Shown piece by piece: positions 42,001-49,749 of a stretch of DNA of 64,000 nt. The stretch covers positions 144,001 to 208,000 of the forward strand of contig NW_026111655.1 in NCBI RefSeq assembly GCF_024679095.1, given 5' to 3'. The translations under genes were made by a program, and so were the position numbers. How positions within the stretch are numbered: the stretch's first letter is position 1; every line of letters begins with the position of its first letter. The DNA is from Eriocheir sinensis. Its lineage: Eukaryota; Arthropoda; Malacostraca; Decapoda; Varunidae. The notes beneath the pieces are model-generated. The model saw only the letters and a program-made list of their open reading frames with translations, was not told the origin of the DNA and searched no databases.

Positions 42001-42689
42001 TTACGGCATACTGAAGCACGAGCAAGGCAGCGAGACCGAGGATGCCGCTTTCCACCGCAGAAGAAACAGGATTGAGACTGTGAGGCGGCAGCTACGGTGT
42101 CCGTGGTGTTAACAGAGACCTCCGAGGTAAGAGCAGGAGCAGCCGACACGCTCCCTGGAGTGACAGGTGAAGAGTATGCTTCAGCGTTGCGTTGAGCAGT
42201 GTCGAGGCTTCGAGCAAGTTGTACGGCCTCATTCAGGGACAAAGTTTCTCTCTCCAATAGACGTTGACGGATGGTAGGAGAGGCGAGACCAGTGATGAAG
42301 GCATCTCTGATGGCTTCCTGAGTGTAGGTGTCAGCAGTCACGTCTTTGTAGTCACAGTCTTTAGACAGCTGCTTCAGGGACAAGAGGAAGGTGTCGATGG
42401 ACTCGGCCAGTTGCTGCCTGCGAGTAGCCAATTGATGCCGGGGGAAGATGATATTCTTGGGCTTCACGTACACAGTTTTCAAAGCTTTGATGGCTTCCTC
42501 GTATGATGGGCAGTCGGTGATGTGGGTGTATGCTTCTGGAGAGATGTAGTTGACGAGCAGCCTCAACTTGTCAGGTGCAAGATATATAGACTGAATGAAG
42601 TTACTGAAGGTGCAGAGCCAGTGGTTCCACTGAGCAGGCGTAGTGTCTTGTGCACCCTCGAAGCGTTCAGGTTTCAGTAGTCTCTCCAT
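39060..42689 (-). CDS. Gag-Pol polyprotein of Ty3/Gypsy retrotransposon
   Basis: 1209 residues in one frame. Gag-like region ~1-205; two CCHC knuckles, C208-C211-H216-C221 and C228-C231-H236-C241; aspartic protease with DSG at 312-314 and ILGRDF at 380-385; reverse transcriptase with LDL at 518-520 and YIDD at 581-584; RNase H with D725, E760 and D787; integrase with zinc-binding H860/H868/C889/C892 and catalytic D920, D978, E1014, the last two separated by exactly 35 residues. The tail (~1135-1209) is acidic and Ser/Thr/Pro-rich, and there is no chromodomain. Gag and Pol are fused without frameshift or stop. The first ATG 35 nt beyond the LTR that opens this frame was chosen; an earlier ATG is out of frame. 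The frame looks functional, though activity is not shown by sequence. Confidence 0.96.
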   Translation of the reverse strand: MERLLKPERFEGAQDTTPAQWNHWLCTFSNFIQSIYLAPDKLRLLVNYISPEAYTHITDCPSYEEAIKALKTVYVKPKNIIFPRHQLATRRQQLAESIDTFLLSLKQLSKDCDYKDVTADTYTQEAIRDAFITGLASPTIRQRLLERETLSLNEAVQLARSLDTAQRNAEAYSSPVTPGSVSAAPALTSEVSVNTTDTVAAASQSQSCFFCGGKRHPRSRCLARASVCRKCGKTGHYASVCRSGDPGRSRRPNTAAAATVEPPGSTSPVPPCGHCALPPTTAATPVLASVTTPRSSTIPVSVNELQVNSLIDSGSTISFIHPQVVKNLNIPVYPSKTDVTLASSQVSTTGGHCFVSLKVNDSLYPEFKLSVLPQLCYKVILGRDFMEKHQAVEFTLDGSLPKLTICNVASMSIDPPSLFPNLSPNTKPVSTCSRKFSRSDEEFIHEEVQSLLQEGVVEKSQSPWRAQVLVTSDERHKRRMVVDYSRTINRFTSLDAYPVPRIHDLIHKMAKYKIFSKLDLKNAYYQVPLRETEKQYTAFEADGQLLQFTRVPFGLTNSVAVFQRIMDSIIADNKLQATYAYIDDVIVCGVSKEEHDWNLQRFKEVASKYNLTLNLEKCHYSLKEITYLGYCISDNSLRPDPDRIRPLIEMPVPNDSPSLKRALGLFSYYSIWIPNYSKRIQPLLLCQSFPLGSEAIKCFESLKRDICKASIAAYDETFPLQIETDASSVSIAATLSQLGRPVAFFSRTLTGSERLQPAVEREATAIIEAVRKWRLFILGRKFTIVTDQQAVSFMFDSRHSSKIKNDKILRWRLELSEYLYDIKYRPGPQNIPSDTLSRACSVNTSPGSVSLEQVHVSLCHPGVTRLYHFVKVKNLAFSLDDVRRVCSQCSICSELKPRFFKPPVKNLIHATQPFDRISIDFAGPKPSTTKNKYLLVMIDEYSRFPFVFPCPDMSAQTVKACFLKLFAMFGCPSSVHSDRGTQFMSREVADFLLSHGVVMTHSTPYHPQGNGQCEREIGTIWKTVRLPLRSSKLPESQWELVLDRVLHSIRSLLCTATNQTPHERLFSFPRRSFSGYSLPSWLATPGPVLLRKFVRNSKSDPLVEEVDLESATPHYAHIRHPDGRRSTVYTRDLAPTPKEQTTMQENINGTTPTEEISALEPTSTDDSDGGAATPDACYPTSDDTRLPDTRKSDSPETSEERPEPLRRST

Positions 42690-42708
42690 CTCCAGCTTGC
42701 TTCATGGA

Positions 42709-42723
42709 TTCTTGCCGAGTAAA
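42709..42723 (-). promoter_or_regulatory. Putative self-complementary primer binding site
   Basis: On the sense strand TTTACTCGGCAAGAA starts 1 nt after the 5' LTR. It is the exact reverse complement of TTCTTGCCGAGTAAA in the sense LTR (plus-strand 42773-42787; also 38778-38792 in the other LTR), 49 nt away. No TGG, the start of a tRNA 3'-end-type site, is present here. Tf1 and sushi elements prime reverse transcription by folding the 5' end of their RNA onto a site at this very position. That this element does the same is an inference. Confidence 0.6.
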
Positions 42724-42724
42724 T

Positions 42725-42989
42725 TGTCGTGAGGGAATAAGTAAACCACCTCAAAAGCCCTTTTCTCTAGGCTTTACTCGGCAAGAAAACCCTAGGTGCG
42801 TACAGTACCTGCAGCCCGAGTGCACTGGCTTCATCGACGAAGAAACTAGATACGTTAGTTTCGAAACCATATAATACGATTCATATTACATACGAATCAC
42901 CTATCCCGAACGATACATATGAAACACTAAAACGAACAAGCACTAAAACCCCAACAAATACAGACAACTTAAACTATAGAATCACCACA
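42725..42989 (-). repeat. 5' LTR
   Basis: 265 bp partner of 38730-38995. On the sense strand a TATA-like GTATTATATGG lies roughly midway, upstream of the self-complementary block; promoter function is inferred. Confidence 0.95.
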
Positions 42990-42994
42990 CTGAG

Positions 42995-44300
42995 GCTACT
43001 GACAGCAATCTCTATTCTGTTCCCTCCTACTATCTCTATCTTAAATTTCAATCCAAAGCTGGATGTTGCGCCTACGTGCGCAACGACATCACTTGCTCTC
43101 GTGCCCACAACCTTGACTCTTCTGAATTTTCTACCATCTGGCTAAGACTTCATTGTCATTCTATTACTAAATACATCTGTGCTGTTTATCTCTCACCTAA
43201 CTCTACCAACTATGTAAAATTCCTTGACTATTTGATCTCTAAAGTGGAGCACATCTTGACCCACTCTCCCTTCGCTGAAATCTCCATCCTAGGAGATTTC
43301 AATGTTCACCACCAGCTTTGGCTTTCATCCTCTTTCACTGACCATCCTAGTGAATGGGCCTACAACTTTGCTATCCTCAACGACCTAGAGGAGTTGGTCC
43401 AGCACCCTACACGTATTCACGACCGTCTTGGAGACCGGCCCAACATTCTAGACCTCTTCCTTACCTCAAACCCTTCTGCTTATTCTGTCAAACTATTCTC
43501 TCCATTGGGCTCCTCCGATCAGAATCTTATTTCTGCATCCTGTCCTATCGCTCGTGTACACCCTCTGGACCCACCGAAGAGGCGATGCTTCTGGCATTTT
43601 GCTTCAGCTCGGTGGGACGACCTGAGGATGTACTTTTCCGATTTCCCGTGGAATGATTATTGGTTCCAGGATGAAGACCCTTCTGTGTGTGCTCAGCGCA
43701 TCACAAAGGTAATTGTCTCTGGAATGGAGGCATACATTCCTCGTTCTTTCTCTACTCCTCACACTAAAAAGCCTTGGTTTAATCACGCTTGTTCTCAAGC
43801 TGTCAATGATAGAGAGGCAGCTCACAAAAGGTACCAGAGCCTTCAAACTAATGCTAATTATAAACTTTACATTTCTGCCCGGAATCGTGCCAAATCTATT
43901 CTCCGACTAACCAAAAACTCTTTCACTAATAGAGAATGCCAAAACCTTGCTTTCTCTAACTCTTCCCGTGACTTCTGGCATCTAGCCCAAAACATCTCCT
44001 CCAACTACACTTCTTCATCTTTCCCTCCACTCCTCAGTCCTGACGGCAACACTGCCGTCTCATTTATCTCTAAGGCTGAACTCTTCTCTCAAACTTTTTC
44101 TAAAAACTCCACTCTGGATGATTCTGGGCATATTCCTCCTACTCATCCCCCCTCTGACTCTTTTATGCCTGTTATAAAGATTCTTCAAAATGATGTTTTC
44201 TATGCCCTCTCTGGCCTCAATCCTCAGAAGGCTTATGGACCTGATGGAGTGCCTCCTATTGTCCTTAAAAACTGTGCCTCCGTGCTGTCACCCTGCCTGG
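42995..44300 (+). pseudogene. LINE F: rest of endonuclease and start of RT
   Basis: The frame from ~42995 continues the split endonuclease: [13 protein letters not shown] (GDFN at residues 73-76 of the 43076 frame), [19 protein letters not shown] and the last block SSDQNLIS, where the catalytic histidine usually found in SDH is glutamine (codon CAG, residue 149). The linker and early RT ([12 protein letters not shown]) follow. Homology with element E ends abruptly at 44300, where CTGCCTGGTCAAACTC becomes CTGCCTGGTAAGAACAC. It is 3' truncated, which is unusual for a LINE. Confidence 0.85.
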
Positions 44301-44524
44301 TAAGAACACAACAACATGCAAATATTCCCTTGGCTACTTTGCTATATAACAAAAATACTTATAAAAACTAATCTGTAAAATAAAGTCGACTGCAGAGTGT
44401 AACTGCATATAACTGAATGTACCTCTAAACTAAGCACTTGCTGAAGACGGCAAGCTAAACTATGTGACAAAGCAGCATCAACATTATCATCAAACAGGAC
44501 ACACTGGCTGGACTTGGATGAGAG

Positions 44525-44775
44525 GGCTGTCCCTGTGGCTGGCGTCCTGACTACCACCCCTCGGGCCTGGTTTTGAATTCCGGCAGGTAGGCGATGTACA
44601 GCCCAGCCAGTTGTTCATCCTTCTTTGCAGAATGATCGATAAAATTGGTACCTGGGGTAAAGGTAAACTGTGGCGGTCCCGGACTTACACCGCCCATTCA
44701 AAGGTCAATGGTACGGAGCTGAACACCATGGCCAGGCACACCTTTACCAGTACCTTTGCTGTCCCACAGTAGACC
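44525..44775 (+). mobile_element. SINE family B, copy 2 (diverged)
   Basis: TTTTGAATTCCGGC (decayed B box), GCGATGTACAGCCCAGCCAG, TTGTTCATCC, GATCGATAAAATTGGTACC and GGTAAAGGTAAACTG follow the order of the copy at 32505-32808 read on its own strand. The tRNA-like head before the B box is poorly preserved. Confidence 0.65.
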
Positions 44776-45296
44776 AGACTCACTCCTGATGGACTGCAGT
44801 GGACTGTGGACCTTGATTCCTGAGTCTTGAGATGCTTCCCTTCCTTCCCAGACCTGTCAACGAGAGACCCTTGACTAACACGTTCAATACTGTATGCAAT
44901 AATGGCACATTAATGCTCCTACAATATAATACAAACATACCAACATTTAATTAGAGATAGTGTGTATCATTTCAACACCTTTAGAGATACACACCAAGTT
45001 CAAAAGTGACAGGCAGAGATGGTGGTGGTGGCTGTACATGACTGGACAATGCTGAGGTGCACAACATGAGGGATGGGGAGGTAGGTGAGGTGATGAGGAG
45101 GTGATGTGTTCAGTGTGGTAAGGAGGCAAAGCTTGAGGGGTTGGGCACATCTGGAGGAGAAAGGACAGCCACATTAGTTAGCAAAGCAGAGGATAACATT
45201 AAAATTATTCTAGTCCACATGTCAGACCGTAGCCATAAGGAAGCCGGCCAGAGCAATATGGAAGTAGCCAAAATGAGGGTGTTGTGAGGGATGTGT
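44776..45296. other. No gene recognised
   Basis: Mixed unique sequence; nothing but short frames. Confidence 0.4.
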
Positions 45297-45512
45297 GGTG
45301 TCACTGGGAAGGACAGAATCAGTAATGCAAGAACCAGACCAACAGTGAAGGAGGTGTAGACAGTGATTGGTGGTGTAACTGGGATGGACATAATCAGTAA
45401 TGCAAGTACCAGACCAACAGTGCAGGAGGTGTTGCGAGGATGTGGTGTCACTGGGAAAGGCAGAATCAGTAATGCAAGAACCAGACCAACAGTGCAGGAG
45501 GTGGCCTCATAT
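45297..45512 (+). repeat. 72-75 bp minisatellite, three units
   Basis: Units start at 45297 (GGTGTCACTGGGAAGGACAG), 45372 and 45444, with spacing 75 and 72. The cores AATCAGTAATGCAAG and CCAGACCAACAGTG are present in all three. Both spacings are multiples of three, so a minus-strand frame (45110-45553, 147 codons) reads through with a repeated hydrophobic TVGLVLALLI segment. It resembles three membrane spans but has no known family and is probably fortuitous. Confidence 0.88.
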
Positions 45513-47329
45513 TTACCAGTTTCTGAGCCATAGCTATTGCCAATAAACACCATTAAGTAACCATTTTAATGATAACTCTATATAAAGGCACTTACTGGGG
45601 TCGAGGAGGCAGTTTTGGGGTTGGAAATCGGTAAACAGGAGGCTGGGTACAACAATCTGGAACCGTTGTGAAATTGGTACGGGCATGTTAATGAGACAAT
45701 ACAGGGAATACTGATGCGAGGAGAGTACTAGAAATGGAAGTGCAGGGAGGGAATGAGAGGTAGACCCAAGACAAGACAGCAGCAGACATGAGAGAAGGGC
45801 CTCAACACCAACACGACAGGCGATAAGAGGAACGTGGAGGCGGCTCGTCAAAACAACGACCCCGTATAAAGACAGGCTAATGAGCTGGCCAAGAAGAGGA
45901 CTCCATGCCAGACAAATGTCTGTACCAAATTGAACAGATCCTTCATGTTTTGTTGGCTAGCATGGTATCTGAAGTGTCCAAAACAGTTGATGGACTTTCG
46001 AGTCACTTTGCTAATCTTTAAAAATAGCTGCTGCTATGTTGCCCAATCAGTGAACTTCAGAAAACACCTAACTTCTTCCCAAAGTGACCCACAAAGCTGG
46101 AAATGAGCTTAAACTGTTCCTCTTTAAATTCTTCATCTTCTGGTGTGCAACATGCCAGGTTTTGCCTGTTTTTACTATTTCATAATAACTGACTGATCAG
46201 AAAAACCAATTTTTTTTACATTTTTTGAAGATTTTTTTTTTAAAAGTTTTCTATTTCTTCCTGCTGATGCTTTATTTTGGCCAAGGTGTGTATTCAGTAC
46301 TTGAAAACTGTCCACAGATCATATCAACAAGGTTTATTTTGATTATTTGAGCCTCTGTTTAGTTATAAAATCACATGTTTTTTTTCTATTTTCACTTGAG
46401 TTTGTTAGAGAGCGTCCACATTCTCAGCTGAATGACTTTGTTTTGATAATGGATACACCTGTTCTATGGGTCTCCTCCTTACATACTAGTACATCCACAT
46501 CACAGACCAGCCACTGTGAATGCCATGCAGCCATCACTGCCACCAAAACCCAGCCCCACAAATCACCTACTGTAAACCTTTCCAGGTCCATCCAAAATGC
46601 CTACAAGCTTACACCTGTATTTAAGAAGGCTAAATTAAGGGGGACGAAGAGTGGTCTGAAATCGCGAATATGGCGTGCACAAAAACTGACTCCCGAAGCA
46701 TGGATGGTCCAGTCACATTCTATGCTTAATGATGAATGTACTCTGTGCATCATTTTCCAATTTTGGGTGAATTCTGAGTTCTTGTGCATGTCAGATTTGT
46801 GATTTTTTGCACTATCCTTCCCCTTGAGTATGTTCTGCAGTGTTCCTTGTTCAGACATATGCATGACCAGAATCTGTCGTGAAATGGCAGAACATATGAA
46901 CCAACAAAATGTCACATGACTATATGACCTACCACTAGCACACAGGCCTGGGGCACTCAATTTTCTACTTCCGAGCAGGTTGAACAGCGTCAACCACCCG
47001 TCAACCTTATTCTTCTTGGTGGAGTGACGTGAGGTTGGTGAGGAGGCAGAGAGGGTCCTCATGGCAGTCTCAGCGGTTCTGTTGGACAAAAAAAAAAAAA
47101 AATTATATAGGGTGCCTAAACTTGACCTCCAGCAGTCTGAGGGAGGGAAGGGAGGAGGGAGAGGAAGGGAAGCAGTGGGTGCTGGCCTCACCATCCAGCC
47201 ACCCGTCACCACCTCCAGCTGACCAGGTTAGGTTAGGTTGGGTCTGTTAGTAGTGGTCAGTATGGGAGGGAGTGGCTGGTTATGGAGGTTAGTGTGGAAG
47301 TGATTGTCTGGTGAGTGAGAATGTAAGAG
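45513..47329. other. No gene recognised
   Basis: Mixed sequence. Frames of 151 codons (plus, 46347-46802) and 203 codons (minus, 46601-47212) overlap on opposite strands and show no domain. A host exon cannot be excluded, but none is supported. Confidence 0.45.
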
Positions 47330-47774
47330 ACAGACAGACAGGGAAAGAAGTGCAGATACAGACAGAGAGAACGATGGGATAAAACAAACAGACACACAGA
47401 CAGAAAAAAAAGACAGGTAGGCTAATACACAAAGACAGAGACAGACAGAAAAAAACAAATGCTAACACAGACACAGACAGACAAGCTTATACAGACAGAA
47501 AAAGAAACAGAAAGGCAAAAACAGAGACAGACAGACAGACAAGTTTATACAGACGGAGACAGAGAGAAACAGAGGCTAACACAGACAGACAGACAAGCTT
47601 ATACAGACAGAGACAGAGAAACAGAGAGGCTAACACAGACAAACAGAGAAACAGAGAGGCTAACACAGAGACAGACAGACAGACAAATAGAAAGAACGAC
47701 AGACAAGCTTAAACAGACAGAGACAGAGAAACAGAAGCTAACACAGAGACAGATGAAAGAAAAACAGACAGACA

Positions 47775-47835
<61 letters not shown>
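47330..47835 (+). repeat. (CAGA)n-based higher-order minisatellite, then (TA)n(GA)n
   Basis: Blocks of the form ACAGACAAGCTTATACAGAC, AGAGACAGAGAAACAGAG and GGCTAACACAGAC recur about six times at ~50-70 bp spacing. (TA)n 47781-47807 and (GA)n 47808-47835 close the array. Confidence 0.9.
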
Positions 47836-47838
<3 letters not shown>

Positions 47839-48855
47839 TAAAGAAATGAAAAAGGATTGAAAAAGAAAGAAATGAGATGCAAGGTGTGTGTGTGTGTGTG
47901 TTGGATAGTATATGTTAATGGTCTAAATTTTATAAAAATAATTGTGCAATTATATATACATCAGTTTATGGTTACATACACACACACACACACACACACA
48001 CACGGGCGGTGTAGTCATGGTAGCAAAAACAGTCGTTGGGCATCACAGAGGCATGGGTCATATTCTTCATGCCCGGCACTGGCCAGATGGCACTCACCCC
48101 GCGGCCCCATCCACCTCCACGGACCCTATGCCCTATGCGCAGCCTCTGCACCACCCAGCCACCCCTAAAACAAAATGAGGGGCTAGGGGACCCTTCCTCC
48201 TTCGAGGTGCAGGGGTCCCGTAGGTTTTGCCCTGCACCCATCACTGACAGCAGACTACCCGGATGCATCAGGGAAGCCTTCCGCGCGGTCGGGCCCCCCA
48301 GCAAGACCGGATCAGGGTCAGAGCTCGCACCCGACCCCAACCTCTACTTCTTAATTTGTTTTGGATATCTTTTTTTGTAGGTGTAGATGAAACTATATTT
48401 TAGTTTTATCCGCATAAAAATACTAAAGTCACATATTTCAGGATATGTTACCCTCCTCACTACAAACGTTAAGCACCAGAGTGAGGACGAAGAGAAACCT
48501 GCGTGGGCTACAAAATAGTCTGGATAATAAACAATGGAGGAGTATAGCTAGATAATTTAAATGCACCAGTTTCTTTTGCGTCTTTCAGTGGAATCCTTTC
48601 GATCTTCACAAAAACGACACACTTAAGTATTTAAAGGGAGTGTCTACAAAGCAGCTGAGAGTTCCCTAACACACTTCTGCTAAAAAGAAAAAGCTGAAGC
48701 TAAAACTAGCCTCAGGATTCCCGCCGGCCAGCTCGTGATTCAGTTTTCAAGTCCACGTACGCAGGAAAGCAGACTCAAATTACGCGTCTTTCCACGAGTC
48801 TCTAAAAACTGTCGAGTCAGCTTTGTAGCCGAAGCCTGGTCAAAGATTTCGTCCA

Positions 48856-48860
<5 letters not shown>
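47836..48860. other. GC-rich block of unknown origin at 48003-48345
   Basis: After (CA)n at 47977-48002 a GC-rich stretch runs to ~48345 with short overlapping frames on both strands and no family match, then AT-rich sequence follows. The sharp composition limits suggest an inserted element, but I could not find a second copy. Confidence 0.4.

Positions 48861-48949
<89 letters not shown>
48860..48949 (+). repeat. (CT)n microsatellite at the LINE 5' end
   Basis: 90 bp CT array that directly joins the first recognisable codons of the next LINE. Confidence 0.97.
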
Positions 48950-48952
<3 letters not shown>

Positions 48953-49712
48953 GAACTAACAAGTACTGTTGATACCTTGCAGGAGTTTATCCAGGCCAAC
49001 ATCGTCGCCCCTCCTGCAATTGACGCCTCATCACCCTCCTCACCTGCACTCGATGCCCAGCCACCTTCCGAAGAAGGCACGTCTGAGGAACCAGTAGAGC
49101 TGACGCTGAATGCTTCACCCCCGTGAGAGGAGGAGCCAGACCCGCCCTAGAGCCATTTATCCTACTCATTGCTACAACAGATTTGCCATACTGGAGGAGG
49201 ACGAGAACAGAGCACCTTCTTGGTCGGTGACTCTATGATTCGCCATCAGGTGGTTGAATTCTGTGGCAGAGTCCCCCGTCGTAGGCGTAACTACTGTTAT
49301 CCTGGAGCTGGTGTTGACGACATCACAGCTGCACTGGACGAGGTCTCCGCTGTGGCCTCTAATGACTCACTCTTTGTTCTCCACACAGGTACAAACGACG
49401 TCACCACGACGGTCTGAGGAACTGCTGGACAAGTACCGTAGGCTCAGCCAGCAGTATAAGACTAACTCCCCTAATATTTTGATTTCAGGACTTCTCCCCC
49501 GGACCGGGGATGAGGGCGACTTCTCCAGTACGGCCTTCAGCCTCAACACCCGCCTGCAGACTCGCTGCGGAGAGCTTGACGTCAATTCTTTAACGCCTGG
49601 AACGATTTCTACGGCCAGAGTATACTTTTCCAAAGGGAAGGAATACAACTTACCCCCATCGGTTCAGCCATATTTGGAAGGATCCACACCAACCCCGTAC
49701 GTAACGCCCTAA
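48950..49712 (+). pseudogene. CR1 ORF1 with GDSL/SGNH-esterase domain (broken)
   Basis: A low-complexity Pro/Ser/Glu linker (48953-49122) ends in TGA at 49123-49125. The esterase starts at ~49160 with the nucleophile block FLVGDSMIRHQVV, followed by YPGAGVDDITAALDE and LHTGTNDV (GTND block). A frameshift near 49408 continues with ELLDKYRRLSQQYKTNSPNI and ISGLLPRTGDE. Near the end, where a DGxHL catalytic block is expected, only FSKGKEYNLPPSVQPYL is seen, so the Asp-His pair is lost. Esterase domains in ORF1 are a known feature of CR1-like elements; their exact role is uncertain. Confidence 0.8.
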
Positions 49713-49749
49713 CAAAAAAAAACGACTCTCAGCCACGTCCTTCCATCCC

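Larger units (their letters stand above)
38730..42989 (-). mobile_element. Complete Ty3/Gypsy LTR retrotransposon
   Basis: 4260 bp with LTRs of 266 bp (38730-38995) and 265 bp (42725-42989), both TG...CA. By eye they differ by one indel and three substitutions, all near one end. It has a 5-bp CTGAG duplication, a polypurine tract against the 3' LTR, one uninterrupted Gag-Pol frame on the minus strand, and no envelope frame. Insertion interrupts the endonuclease of LINE F, so it is younger than that copy. Instead of a tRNA-type primer site it has a self-complementary one (42709-42723). The whole element appears structurally intact. Confidence 0.96.

Noticed and set aside
42690..42724. Conventional tRNA primer binding site of the Gypsy element
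   Set aside because: No TGG follows the LTR and the sequence does not resemble the complement of a tRNA 3' end ending in CCA.
38996..42724. Envelope gene, making the element an errantivirus-like retrovirus
   Set aside because: The space is filled by Gag-Pol and there is no further frame between its stop at 39060 and the polypurine tract.
46601..47212. 203-codon minus-strand frame as a host gene
   Set aside because: It overlaps a 151-codon frame on the other strand, contains a T-run-encoded FFFF stretch and shows no family motif.
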